DNA of 64,000 nt from Fasciolopsis buskii (GCA_008360955.1 LUCM01007237.1:1-64000); one strand, 5' to 3'; counted from the stretch's first letter, positions 1 to 11,460 are shown. Notes: generated from the sequence alone by a model not told the origin. Program-made: numbers and translations.

Positions 1-149
1 GATTTTTGATTTCATTATGGTCTCCATTCGCCGCTACTATCGGTCGAAGTCATTGTTGTTTAAAAACCTTATCGTTTCCTGAATTGGACCCCGATCACGC
101 ATCGTTGCATCTTAGAGATCTAATCCATCTAGAAGAGACGCGCTGGCTG

Positions 150-460
150 GCAGGCAGCTCTTAAATGTACCCTTCCATCCAAGATATCCAACATGGGTTC
201 TCTGTTTACAAAAATGTCGGATCTGTCCCTCGCACTTCAGTCACCGATCCATGTTGACACTTATGTCATCTCACACAAGAAACTGTTTTTTCCTATTTCT
301 GAGGATAGTCTGCATATTGCGCGTGATTTCTATCATGCCTCTACCCTACCACTGACTGTGTTTGATCTGACTGACCTCTGCGTTTCACACAGCAAGGGCG
401 GTTTCATTTTAGATAAGGTTACTACCAGTCACCTCGGTCAATCTCCTCTGAAATGAAATA
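150..460 (+). pseudogene. CR1/L2-like endonuclease N-terminal fragment
   Basis: The + frame reads KMSDLSLALQSPIHV and then PISEDSLHIA. This fits the start of the apurinic-type endonuclease of CR1/L2-like non-LTR retrotransposons, where a 'tKmdeLslll' segment leads to a 'sETkLd..Is.d...i.Gy' segment. The usual 'ETWL/ETKL' has become SHKKL, so the metal-binding glutamate is not visible. The open frame runs to 455 and then stops. The family was judged from the motif pattern only. RT pieces of the same orientation follow at 1100-1960, so this is probably the 5' part of one decayed element. Confidence 0.5.
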
Positions 461-1099
461 GTGATCATTGCTTCTGTTATGGCCCAAGATATAATCCAGA
501 CCAGCCTTCCATTCCTTCGAGCGAACAAATTAAATTCAAGTTCGAATCAATGAATTTTCATAATACAGGCTTATTCTTCTGCAGATATCCTTCCCGCTTG
601 CACCTGCCTATTACTCTTTTGAACCACTGCTGAGTGAAAACGTCAAACGTCTCCCATAGATCGCCAGAGTCATCTTCAATATCTGCCTTCCCCAAGAAAC
701 GCTGTTTGTCAACCGGACTGTACATCTTCCCAGCAACTAAGGGTCACAAGAAGCGCTTCTACAAACTTCGTTATAGCTCAAGCCTGCGGTATATTTCCAA
801 CCTAAATCAAACGCGTCGACCCTACATTCGCCGGCCAATTCCTGAGTGATAATGACAACTAAATAGCATGATAAAGGTTTCTACGTTTGTTTGGATGGTA
901 AAGCAACACGCAAACCTTTCTGCCAATGTCGACAGCATCCGTCATGCTTTCGTTCGAAATTTTACCTGAACCTAAGTCATATTTGAACAGCGCAATCATG
1001 AGAGTTGCGAATTTCGTTAGACAAGAGCTGTTCGAACTTCTCTGAACCACCAAAATTACCACAGGGGTTGATTATGACAATCTCTCCTCAGGCCTTCTG
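461..1099. other. Decayed spacer between endonuclease and RT remnants
   Basis: Only short open frames on both strands (for example 634-849 on +), with no recognisable motif. By position it should hold the endonuclease C-terminus and linker of the element that begins at 150, but I cannot recognise them. Confidence 0.4.
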
Positions 1100-1960
1100 A
1101 AGCATGGTGCCTTGGGTGTGACGGATGCATTTGCTTCCCTCAATAACTCATCTCGTCTTGTATCTCTGACTGCCTGAGAGCGGCCACTGTTATCCCCAGC
1201 CCAAAATCAAGCAGCTCTACTGCTTCGGCAAAGTGTTTCCGCCGCGCCCCATTAATAGTTTTTGGTACCAAGGTAACGGAGCGTTCTATACGTCAGCACT
1301 CGCATTCTTCTATGCACCCCAATAGTGACCCATTTAAATTCCCTGTAATATGACAAATCCAGTTTGAATGCTGCCGCCTCCCTCATTCATTGCATTTGTA
1401 ATTCCTTAAACGCATCAAAGGAATCTGTGTCTTGCTTCTTTCTAGATTATTTGCTGGCACCGGATTTGGTCTCACAGTCTCTTCTAATTCATAAACTGGA
1501 AACACTTTGTTGTGCCAGTTCTTTATCATCCTGGCTGTCTGCTTACTGTACTAACCAAACCCAGTCCAAACGAATGGGAGTTAAAACCTCAAAACCACTG
1601 AACAACAGCTGGGGAGTGCTCTAGGGTGCGGTTTTTCACGGTTCCTCTTCTGTACTTAAGTCAACAATTTATCAATTAACTCCTCCACTCTGCTATTCAC
1701 TTATGCTGATGGTGTTTCCCGCCCTCAGGCCGTCTTGAACAACGATGATTTTTGAGTTTTTCCCAACAGACTATCTTCTACCTAAGGCATTTCTATACTA
1801 AGGGTTTTAAATCTCAGGACATGGAAATGTTTTGAATGCCTATTCTCTCTCGGTCAAATTAACCGTCCGACGGATGCAGCGTTAGTATTGAAAATGGCAC
1901 AGCTGTTAGATGAATGCTATGATGGGAGAAACTAGAATCCATGTTCGCAATAACTCTTTC
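1100..1960 (+). pseudogene. CR1/L2-like reverse transcriptase, broken, catalytic YADD changed to YADG
   Basis: Several + frames, broken by frameshifts, give successive RT blocks. ATVIPSPKSSSSTAS at about 1160-1230 fits the 'vtPipK' finger motif. From 1364 the frame shows LLIHKLETL and SSLSSWLSAYCTNQTQ, a signature of the CR1/L2 palm. LLFTYADGVS follows at about 1690-1720. The catalytic motif of the family is Y/F-A-D-D, and here the second aspartate is glycine (codons 1702-1713). The enzyme is therefore dead by frame and by active site. It would copy element RNA at a nicked target. Only decayed pieces remain, so the element is old. Confidence 0.75.
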
Positions 1961-3044
1961 ATCGTACCGCTATAGTTGCAGCGTAAACACTGAGTCGACA
2001 ATACGCGTGGGAAACGGCTTACAGGGAACCAAGATTTCCACGAGGTAGGCACATGGTTCCATGCAGAATCCGGCCGAAATTCTGCAGTGTACTGCTTCGG
2101 CGGTGTGAAATCACGATTGTTTATCCATGCAAACAGACAAAGTGGTCACTCCACCAGAAGGCACAGAATTGGCCGGTCCTTCTGGTTCCCCGGCTGTTAG
2201 GCACAATGCTGAAACTCAGTCGTGTATTTCCAAAGATCGAGTTTGCAAAACTCGATCTATTTTAGGCCAAATTTGTTGCTTTCCCATTCTGACCAGATAG
2301 TTCTATGGTTGATTTGGTGGATATGTAAATTCGTAATGGAAGGAGTACGAGTACGATAAAAAAGACGTTTAAACTCTGACTGTATCAGCAACTCTGCAAC
2401 CCAAAAGAAATGCGGTGAATCTGTAACGGATGGGGCGCTTTCCATTAAAATGGGTATCCTTTGAAATTCTGGGCTCATTTCATCTGTTGCCTATAGCTGA
2501 ATATCAACCTTGCACGAAATCAAGTGCGCAAAATAAATAGTGGATGCTAAGGAACTCCAGTTTGAAGTGTACACTCAAACGCTCAGCTATACTCTCTAAG
2601 ATGCTCTACGTTGCGAACTCACAGTTAGGCACTCACAAACAGTTAGCTGGCATGCAGCTAAACATCTCATCATCAGTTAACCCACAAGAATGGCTTCCGT
2701 GCGCAACTGATTCCCTCTACAGTCATTGTGAGAACGACGGTCTAGGCTTGCTTGATAAACACTGACAGCCATTACGGAACCATCACCGGGGGATCAGATA
2801 CTGCTCAAATCTCTGGCTGACGTTCAGATAGTCATGAACCATAGGCAGGTTGTTCATACCATCTTGAATTATTCTGAATGCCGTGAACTTACGGCAAATA
2901 GTCAGCTTGATGAAGTCTCTATTGGGGGAGTCATACTGGAAAAGCACTTAAAAGTACCTAAATGAATCATTTAACGCAAGCGAAGGTGGACCCAGGACCG
3001 ACTACTAATGCTTCAGGTTTGTCAGAATTGAATTAACAGAACGT
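1961..3044. other. No recognisable gene; probable decayed repeat
   Basis: Short open frames at 2053-2265 (+), 2257-2478 (-) and 2544-2765 (+) show no motif I recognise. The stretch could hold the C-terminal part of the RT that ends near 1960. Confidence 0.35.
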
Positions 3045-3234
3045 AGTCATGGTATAATTCACCCCATGATGTCACCGCTCAACTCATCATGAAGAAACCA
3101 ATGAAGCATTGTGCATCAGTTTCACCCCAGTCAGTAGACATGAGCAGCTCAAATCCACTTCATCCGACCGGGACGCGAATTCGGGAAGACAGATTGTGAG
3201 TCGAACGCCTGACTCATCACGCTACCGAGCAGGC
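3045..3234 (-). mobile_element. Hammerhead-SINE copy with tRNA-like head, degenerate
   Basis: Read on the minus strand, 3234-3160 gives a tRNA-like head: an A-box-like stretch (GGTAGCGTGATGAGTC) and a B-box-like stretch (GAATTCGCGTCC). The body follows (GTGAAAC, CAATGCTTC, GATGAGTTGAGCGGTGA). It aligns along its length with the better copy at 62430-62625. The hammerhead core is damaged: CTGATGA is read as CTCATGT, and the stem I strands no longer pair. It lies head to head with the + copy at 3325-3435. Confidence 0.7.
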
Positions 3235-3324
3235 CCTCGACGGTTTGCTGAAATTTACCACATGTTGCACCCATCCGTCAATCATTTGCACGGCGCACAG
3301 CAATCGACCATTCTGATAGGTGAC

Positions 3325-3435
3325 TTCTCCGCAGGATGCTTAACAAGGACAAAACAGCTGTATGGTGCTTCCATGGTTTCTTAATGTATAGATGAGCGAT
3401 GGCACCATAAAGTGAATTATTTCATTAAAAAGCAA
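3325..3435 (+). mobile_element. Hammerhead-SINE copy, 3' body only
   Basis: The stretch GCTTAACAAGGACAAAAC, then GGTGCTTCCATGGTTTC and GTGAATTATTTCATTAAAA, matches the ribozyme 3' half and the tail of the copy at 62430-62625. No tRNA-like head is recognisable upstream on this strand. Together with 3045-3234 it forms an inverted pair about 390 bp long. Confidence 0.7.
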
Positions 3436-4699
3436 TCATTTAAGGCAAAATACACCGTTTTGCTCGTGGAGGAATATGCAAACAAGAACGAATGTCTATA
3501 GATAAATTTGGAACAAATAAAATAGATCATATCGAAAGCTATTGGCGTCAATGATTAGTGAAAAATGCAAGCTCCAAATCCGAAAAATCTATTTGCTCAA
3601 GGAATATGATGAGAGTGACGGAAAGGGAAGCAATATCAACGAGACCAAAGGATTTAAACGTTACGGGCAATTATTGCCGCGCCTGCTGGGTCGTCTGTTT
3701 TTATGCCGTTTAAATACAGTTTTATTTTAAACACAGCAGCAGGTCGTCCCATCCTGTTTCCGTTTGCATGTATACATTACTCAGGAAAACAGATGTCCAC
3801 TCGTATACTTAACAGGAAGCAAGCGTCCCAAAAGCGAAGAAACTCGATGTTCAAACGGGCTCTTTATTTGCGTGCCACAATACTATATAGCACAAACTTG
3901 GTAGAAGCTGCACATGATTAAGCCGTCACCCGATACTCATATAGCGTACTGTAGGGAACTTTATTGACGGCAGTTACCGTCACTGATGTTGTGCTTTGAA
4001 CACAACGCACACGCGAGCATTGTGACACGCGATCCATTTGGCATATGGTCGTTGTTTTGAAGATTAACCTGACACAAACATCTGCTAGCCCTGCGGTAAC
4101 TAACGCGTCTCCACTGCGGTTGACGTTGGTAGCTACCAGATATTTCATGAAAACATGTCGGCACTTAAGATTTGAGGGCATCAGAATTCAAGCAGATAAA
4201 TAAAAGGGTTCTGAAACCACTTGTGAATGATTGAGGCAGTGACTGCAGAAGAGCAAGCAAAATATTGTGTCGTTGCATTTGAACCCGATTTGAAGATGTT
4301 ATCACCCAGGTTGGCGGTGTACAAGACACTTAGAAATCCGCGTAAGATAATTCAGTAACCGCACATTGCTTAGAGACAACGCACATTTTACCATTCACAA
4401 GTCAGTTACAAACGGCATTTGTCGTTTATTTCGTCTGTTTCCCTATGTGGAAGGTCCCCTTTTGTATATTTCACGGATCCATTGCGGTTATCTTTTTGCG
4501 CTCAACAGATTTTGACCTTTGATCCCCGCCGCTGTCGCTAGTCCCTTGATAACAGAAACAAAATATGCTGCCCCGACCAACTGAGGATGCTTTTGCAGCA
4601 TCTTATGATGCAGAAGAAAGAGGTTAAAAGGTAGGCGGCAAGAAAACAAAACAATCACTCATTTGAGTTTGCAAATCCGCTTCGGAAAAGGGAGAAACT
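3436..4699. other. No recognisable gene
   Basis: Short open frames at 3542-3730, 3703-3921 (+) and 3918-4181 (-) have no known motif. Nothing else stands out. Confidence 0.3.
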
Positions 4700-4943
4700 G
4701 TTCCTGGAGGCCTGCGTGAATCGGGCAATCCTGGTTCTCTTCAATAATATTATTACGGATTGCGGCATTTTCCCTGTATCTGGCCTTAGGAACCCACTTC
4801 CATATTCTCTTCAAAATAAGATGCTCATTATTAACTTACCAGTTCCAAGGGCATCTGGCAGTGCCAGCTTCTTTGTCGTTAAATATTCGTCATTATGGAT
4901 AAAACTCCTGAAAAATGGTGCATATTCTCATTGTCAGTAGGAG
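4700..4943 (+). pseudogene. CR1-like ORF2 C-terminal fragment
   Basis: The + frame reads AILVLFNNIITD near its start and SASFFVVKYSSLWIKLL near its end. This is the C-terminal layout of CR1-like ORF2 proteins, where 'R.dLi..yki..g' is followed by 'FF..Rvv.lWN.Lp'. The same two blocks occur in the minus-strand copy at 8290-11460 (VNLVLFNNNITG, then a frameshifted FFIVR.SSLWD), so both belong to the same subfamily. The upstream RT is missing, so this is a 5'-truncated insertion or an isolated remnant. Confidence 0.7.
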
Positions 4944-5939
4944 TGTTTTATAAGTTTGCAGGCTGCCCAAGATACCCTTTCAAATTCATCTGGATCACCG
5001 TACGCAAATAATGACCGTGAGTAAGAGACAAGATTGGATTTTGTGAACACATTGATGGCGCCGTTTTGTTCGCCGTGAAAAATGAAATAAACCTTACCAC
5101 CCAGATTGCTACATGGAAAGGTACAACTAGCATCGGCGCCGTATACCCCGTATTAGTTGCTCATTGGACGTGATTACCCGATATGGATAATATTATCGCA
5201 GCACAGTGAAAAAATTTCAAACAAACTCTTATTAAAACGTTAGTGTCCACTTCCAGAAGTTCGATGCACCATCAAAATTGAGCAATAAGCCTGTTGGTAA
5301 ATATTTTTGCATTAAAATTTTTTGTTCTTCTTCAGTTTTATTTGAAATTTCCATAAAATTACCTTGATTTGGATGGAACTAGACCCGGTCTGAATTCTTC
5401 CTATCTTACCCCTCCGTGGAATATTCCCATCCATTTTAGACACCGCGGACTTCCCGCCTACTCTGTTGTCATGTAGCCATAATTGCTTTTTACTAGGTTT
5501 CCACAGTTGCTCTATTTGCATCAAAAATGTGTAAACCCGCCATCCCCTTCGCCATTTCACACTGGATTTTGACATTTTGTCATACCCCCTTCATGCATGC
5601 AGTTCCACCTTGGCTAAATCCCCCTCCTTTTTCTTTTTTAATGAATGACTCTCTCCGCTGGAGAGCATGGATTTGGCTTCACGAGACCATTCTGTAACTA
5701 TTACAACTGTAAAGTCGTCCAAGCACACCCATGTCTTTTCCGCTCCTCAAGCAACTCTCTTCCATACGGCCAGGTTTTGATACCGCAAAAACTTTAAACA
5801 AGTGTAAGCTTTCCTCTCCTATTCAGTAAAATATGATAAGTGGGCCTCCTACCCAAGTTGAATGAGTCCACCCTGCTGTGCGCCAAGAGTCTGAATCCTC
5901 TGATCTTTTGTCATATTTATAATGTATTGTACGGTATCT
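4944..5939. other. No recognisable gene
   Basis: Open frames at 4948-5133 (-) and 5312-5575 (-) have no recognisable motif. The stretch leads into an AAT-rich repeat tail at 5951. Confidence 0.3.
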
Positions 5940-6530
5940 TGTTTAGAAAAGTTATTAATAATAATAATAATGTACATTCCTCTATTTGCGAGAGGCATGC
6001 TCAGGGCAAGATCAAATTGTTACAGAGACGATGCACAGGAAAAGCGAATAATGTAAGTCGAAGGGAAAGGAGGTGAGAGCAAGCCTGAGCAATTCGAAAG
6101 GTTTGTTAGTTTGTGTATATTTATCGACATGCGAGAGTCATGCGCAAGGCAAGATTAAAATTGTGCAAAGAAGCAGAGTGCAGACACGGAAAACAGAAAC
6201 CAAACATAAAATGCAATGTGTTTTCACTCGAGAGGCCACAACAGGCGATAAGATTTTCTGGGCTCGAGGTTTCGAGATTCAAATCAAGGCTAGATAATGA
6301 GTCGCAAAGATTTTCCTGTGACTGATTAACAGTCCTGCACTGAGAGTAATACCATGTTTGAATACATGCAAGTTGCGTATCGCTGGCGCAAAATATGGCT
6401 GGAAGGCAATGGCTGTCGCCGCCAGTAGGCCGGGATCTTCGAAAACCAAGAGGGTAATATGATGGAGATGAGGATCAATCAGAATGTGGCAAAGGATTGA
6501 AGATGAGTCAAAACCAGAGTGGATATCACA
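5940..6530 (-). repeat. CR1-like 3' tail repeat with AAT microsatellite, doubled tail
   Basis: On the minus strand an ATT/AAT run (5951-5972 on +) is preceded by a block matching the tails at 35.2 kb and 39.65 kb: a 'gatcttgcc..gcatg.ctctcg' stretch. A second copy of the same block lies about 150 bp away at roughly 6110-6170. Farther on, a TTATCTAGC..TGAT stretch near 6290 also matches those two loci. It looks like a diverged, partly duplicated 3' end of a CR1-like element. Confidence 0.5.
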
Positions 6531-6859
6531 TTAAGCAGTAAAAAACGTGAAACATCTGGAAGCAAAGTCCGTTGAGCAAGGAAAGCGGCGACACGGGATG
6601 GGAATTTTGCAATCGTGAGACTAATACGTGGGGTTTGTTTTGAGCAACTTTGAGTTCATGACTTTCAGCTTGGTCCAGAGATAAAGGTGGGGTTGTAAAA
6701 GGAGAAGGAGAACCAGAATCAAATGAGGCCACTTCTGGTGGATTTGGTTGGAGAACTGCTACCAAGAGCGTCGGTCTATTGCCAAATTCCGCTAACCAGC
6801 ATAGAGGTTGATAAAAAATGACGGTCCTCAGCTGCTTTCGGATGTCAAGATGCAATGTG
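6531..6859. other. Open minus frame, possible ORF1 remnant
   Basis: The minus frame 6864-6526 encodes about 112 residues rich in Pro and Ser, with no known motif. It lies next to the dispersed repeat at 6860-7255 and may be part of the same decayed element. Confidence 0.25.
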
Positions 6860-7255
6860 AACATCAGTTTATATCAGATGCCAGCAAAAATACTGTCCTT
6901 CGTGAGTCCGTTTGGTATGGCTTTGGCGGAAGAATTCTGGGGAGGAGCAGGAGGAAGCCAGTACAAAATGGTGCGCGTGAATGTAGGATGCAGAGTGCTA
7001 TTTACCACAACAGTGCTAATGGGTGGGTCTGACCGAGTGCTGGCCACAAAACCCGAAAAACACCATTTGAGGGTGAACGCAGGAAGTGTGATCCGCCAAC
7101 CTAGCTGCGCCCACACGCCGCTGCAGCCGAGCTGCCCGCCTGATGTTCGCCGACCAAAGCGGTGGATATGATCGCGCTACGCACTATTGTGGTAACGCCG
7201 GTGTACTTGTGGTGTGGAGGAAGGAATTCAAATATGGTATGTGTAAGGTAAGGAA
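6860..7255. repeat. Dispersed repeat, copy 1 (partner at 16280-16660)
   Basis: Colinear with 16280-16660 in the same orientation. Shared blocks are ATCAGATGCCA near the start, GGTGCGCGT, CCACAACAGTGCTA / CCACAACAATGCTA, AAAAACACC, GTGAACGCAGGAAGTGTGA / GTGACAGCAGGAGGTGTAA and the final GTGTGGAGGAAGG / GGGGTGAAGGACGG region. Divergence is clear, so both copies are old. Short minus frames in the two copies share residues such as LKWCFSGF / LNGVFQDG, so it may be a coding part (ORF1-like) of a retroelement. Confidence 0.6.
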
Positions 7256-8289
7256 GATATCGTCTTTCCCAGATCGGATAATCGCTAGGGCATGAGTAAG
7301 TGTTTCCATCCAACAAGAACTATAGGGCCTAGAATAACGAAAAAAGACTGACGGCGGTCTGTCCTAGCTGCCAGCTGAGGATAAAGAAGCGATCAATTCT
7401 ACAAGCAGGAGAGAGAAGGAAATTACCAGAACGCTTAGTGCAATTCAAAATATATGGATGGTGGCTGAGAAATCCAGGTTTTCTTTTTTATATATTTTTT
7501 TAAAATGGATGGGCTAGCTAGTGTGTGGATCGTCCGCGCTATGAGTAAGGAGAATGAACCGGCATTTAGTAGGACGGACAGGGAAAAGCTGCTGCTTGTA
7601 ATGATAACAATCGAGCTACAAGGTAGATGCACTAGGGATTGACTAAATTCAGCGTGGAAATCATGGATTATATTCCACTCTAGGAGGCCGTGCTTTTCAA
7701 AAACAATAAATGGTTGGGGCTAGTAGGTATGGTAGATGGAAACGGTAATTATGGGACGAGAAGATACCGCTTAGGACTCAAGTTCGTGGAGATAGTGTGG
7801 GATCTGAATTGTCTAAAATGGACAGAGATAACGATGAGGAGTGGAAAAGAATACAAAGTGTTTGTCTTGTTTCTTCTGGAGGATAACGTTTGGGTTCGTC
7901 AGAAGCAAGGTGATTTTTTCGGGCCAGAATCATTTGCTTGGAGAGAAGAGTTGATGAAAATTAGGGCTGAGGAGGATGATGAATGCAATTTTAGAAGATG
8001 GTGGCCGGTTATGTTTGCCACACCGTTTTGGGGACGGTGCTGGAATTAGTTAGGTGAGTGGGTGGGAGAGAGCCGTGGATGAGAAACCCTATACGCAGTT
8101 AGAACGATGAGGTTCATGGATATGAAGCCAGACTATTGAGCGATATGTATCGTTTTTGTAAGCAGAGGAACGGTGAGACGCATTCAACGTGGAACTGCAC
8201 GTAACTAAGTAGCATGCGCTGGTGCCGGACCCCTGTTTGAACTGGAAGAGACTAGTTTGATTCCTACACGATTTGAGCAGGGAGGTTTA
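7256..8289. other. No recognised gene; one 119-codon + frame
   Basis: A + frame at 7690-8049 encodes a 119-residue Trp-rich peptide (FRRWWPVMFATPFWG near its end). It matches no family I know and has no clear splice sites, so it may be chance or a repeat remnant. Confidence 0.25.
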
Positions 8290-8409
8290 CTTTTCATTCT
8301 TTAATTAACGAAAAAATGACACAAATGCGGTTTTCGGAAGCCCAATCCAGTTTCATATGCTCGATTCTCAAGTGGGTATGGGCAGTATAGATTAACGAGA
8401 AAGGGTACG

Positions 8410-9802
8410 GTAACTACTCTACGTACTTTGCTTTCAAAGGCAATAAATAATGATAAAAATGCGCAAATGTTAAAGGAGTGTGTCCCATAATGAAGATTAT
8501 CTAACAATAAAGAAGATGGCTCTAACGGAAGTCTTTGGAACTGGGAGAGTTATAGCGGAATCCGCATTTCGGAGAGTGTACGGGAGTGTGTTCCTAACAC
8601 GAGATGCAGAAACGCATCTGTCCCTGTAATATTATTGTTAAAGAGCACCAGGTTTACTCTTATAAGTTGAAGCCACAAGGGTTCAAATTTCAGCAATTCA
8701 CAGAGTTCCATGCAACTTACGCTTGTAGAATGCACAATCAAATGTTTGGTAAATGCACGCTGGACGTTTTCAATCGCCATTCAGTCGCATTGCCTCATGT
8801 TGGAGCAGACTAGAGGACAATACTCTAGAATGGGGTTGACGTAGGTCCTAAAAAGACGTAGTTTGCTTTCATTCAACTTCGGAGTTCGGTGTAGCAGCCC
8901 CACTAATCAATTTTCTTTTGCCACTCGTGCGAGAGCATGTTCCGAGAAGTTTAAGTTGCGGGAATTATTTAGGCCTTGGTCCCGAACTTGGTAATTAACG
9001 GGGATGGTTTGGGTTCCAAGCTGGAATTCTCTTAGGGGTACAACGCATTTATACCCCATGACGCTGTTATTTTCAGCGGAAAATTTCATTAAGCAGTCGT
9101 TTGTCCAGGAGTGAAGTCACGCTAAATCTTGTGATATGTGATGTTTGGTGGATTCAAAAGCTTCAGGGCGAAAGGTGCACACAATTTTTATATATTCTGT
9201 AAAGAGAAACGGGGTGCCAGTTCGAATACCATCGAAGACATCATTAACGCACAACAGGAAGAGCAGGGGGCCCAGAAGGCTGATTGGATTGCACCGCTGG
9301 ACACCAATCTAGATTCATATAATAAGGCATTTATTTGCGCCATCTGCTTTTTAAATAGAAGATTAGATGAAAACCACTCAGCATTGGATCAACAATATCA
9401 TAGAATTCCATTTTACGTAGCAAACTAGGGTGGAATTTTCTTTCGAAAGCTTTCGTTATGTCTAAAAGGTTACTATAACCGACCTCTCAGCGCTCGGGGC
9501 CTCAGCGGTAGCGTTCAGGCAGTCACGCAAGTAGCACAGGATTTTATGCAAAGGAAGCCATGCGGTCCACGGTTAATAAATTTGCGTACCAGAAGGTAGG
9601 CTAAAAGACTGTTGTTAATAAGACGTTCCATAATCCTGGAAACTATAGGGGTGTGGTTTATTGGGCTGTACTTTGCACGGTCATAGCGTGTACCCATTTT
9701 GTGAAATGGTATGAGCACAGAGGTTTTCCAATGTGGCGGGAAATTGCGGCTTTGACTGTACAGGTTTAAGATGTTTAGTAACAAAATTAGTATATCTCTC
9801 AA
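8410..9802 (-). pseudogene. CR1-like reverse transcriptase, FADD degraded
   Basis: Frame 9802-9515 reads FPPHWKTSVLIPFHKMG, SPINHTPIVSRIMERLINN and HGFLCIKSCAT, the finger and early palm blocks of a CR1 RT. Near 9270-9130, in another frame, LLGPLLFLLCVNDVFDGI is followed by PFLFTEYIK, where the family has F-A-D-D. The catalytic pair is lost (codons about 9192-9203). Frame 9089-8907 gives FQLGTQTIPVNYQVRDQGL, the 'l....ip....rDLGv' block. Frame 8780-8550 gives IENVQRAFTKHL, the thumb block. The order is correct throughout, so this is one element broken by indels. Confidence 0.8.
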
Positions 9803-10320
9803 CCTGGTGCGAAAGCAGCCTGAGGCAGTGAATCAGCTACAGAGTGGTAACCAATTTTGATTTTTACCAACATCTGGCCTACGTCCTTCGGAAGAAATAT
9901 AACTGTTGAGTACGACTCTGTAGTTAAGCAAGATGGCATGGGGTAGAGGGATTGTTATTGTTTATTAGAGCAGATGCAAATAATTCACCAAAATATTCTG
10001 CAATCTCGTGTCAGTTGTTTACATATCTGTTGTTTTGAATGGTATACGAGACTTGGGCTGCTGAGGAATTAGTTCTGCATTTAAGCAGCTTTGCCAGGGC
10101 CGCGTTTGGGTCTGGCTGGTATAGAGCTTGCAGCTCCAGCTCTTCGCTTATGTGGTCCAGTAATATTTCTAGGGTTTTAGATAATGGACTTATTTGCAGG
10201 AACAATGAAAGATCTCTGGCCTTGGCAAAGGCCCGCTGGAGTTCAGCAAGCTTACAGTTTATTCGGTCACGATAAGTTCTTTCGGGCGGCATGCCTAGCG
10301 TGTGGGACGGAGTAATGGCT

Positions 10321-11110
10321 TCAAGGCACTTGTGCAGGTTGGAGCAAAACTGAGCAGCGGCCGGCTGTACTTCTGCTAGTAAAAAACTGAGTCCCAGTTT
10401 GAATTACGAACCAGAGCAGGTAGACGATTCCAGGCAGCTCTGAAATATGGCCTTGGTTTGGGTGGAGATATCTATCCAGAGGGGGAACTATAAATGAACA
10501 ACTAACAAGCGGATAATGACATCTAGGTAAAGTAGCTTCAGTGGATGTTTGAACATGTGGCAAGCCTATCGTAAATATCAAGTCAAGAACATTTCGGTTC
10601 CTTGTTGGATTAGTCACGTGTTGGGTCGAACCGCCATCATGAGTGCCTTCAAGTCAAGGTAGTAAGTTATTTGGAGCGGAAAGCAGGGACCAGCATATGC
10701 CAATTGCATTGAAATCTCCAGCGAGAAGTTTGGTACCTGGTAGGTCAGAAGCAGTATTCATGTGTTGTGTTATCATCGAAAATTTGTTTGGCAAGAACTA
10801 AGAGGCGGTAGATGCGTTCAACAAGAAAGCCTTGACAGCCCACGTCAGCTCTAACCCAGACGCAATCTTGGGTTGTGTTAACCATGCTATCCTGGCACAA
10901 AGTAGCTGGTATAGATCCTCTGACGTAGATAGGGCAGCCACCTCCACGCTGGGATTCACGGCTTTTCCTGGAGGATTTATAGCCGGGAATTATTATGGCG
11001 TGGTCAGGAGTGTGACTATTGAGCCACGTATCGGTGGTAAGTATAAAACCAAAGTTCAACGAGAGTGTGAGAAGACGGATGTATTTACTTTTCTTTATTA
11101 TGGAGCTTGC
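10321..11110 (-). pseudogene. CR1-like endonuclease domain, frameshifted
   Basis: Frame 11059-10745 reads TTDTWLNSHTPDHAIIIPGY and then GGGCPIYVRGSIPA, CVWVRADV and VERIYR. These are the ordered blocks of a CR1-type APE endonuclease: the TETWL block (glutamate read as Asp), the 'GGGv.iYVr' block, and the start of the 'yRpp' block. After a frameshift, frame 10617-10321 reads TRNRNVLDLIFT, the 'p.TR..n.LDLiFt' block that precedes the catalytic 'SDH', here degraded to RCHYPLV. The protein would nick target DNA to prime reverse transcription. It is inactive as it stands. Confidence 0.8.
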
Positions 11111-11460
11111 ATTTTACAACAGTAGCGAAAATTTCCTTGAAGAGCCCTTTCCGTTGATGAGCCTCATGGTGATTGAAGCTCGGTTTCGTGTTTGCTGACC
11201 GTCTTGGGGAGAATCAACATTCTTAGTTTCAACCAATGTTGTTTCATTTGTGGCCTTATTTATCTGGAGGAGTGTTGCAACATTTGAAGGGGGAGTCGTC
11301 GGCTCAAGGCAACGTGACTGGAAGTGGACGGTAGATGATCTGCCAGGCCAGTTTGGCATGACTTTTGGTGGGTGGTTTACGGGTGGGCCTGGGTAATGTA
11401 ATCCGTCCACGTTGCACTCAGTCACACGGGATATTTCTGACGTGGTCATGTTTTCCATCG

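Larger units (their letters stand above)
8290..11460 (-). mobile_element. CR1/L2-like retrotransposon, most complete copy, broken
   Basis: On the minus strand the parts follow family order: endonuclease (11059-10321), a charged linker (10292-10011), RT (9802 to about 9130), then a thumb and C-terminal region (9089-8410). Frameshifts separate the blocks, so no intact protein is made. A Pro-rich open region at 11716-12327 may be the upstream ORF1. No terminal repeats are visible, as expected of a non-LTR element. The 3' limit near 8290 is approximate. Confidence 0.8.

Noticed and set aside
7690..8049. Host gene of 119 codons
   Set aside because: No homology recognised, no splice signals, and it lies in repeat debris.
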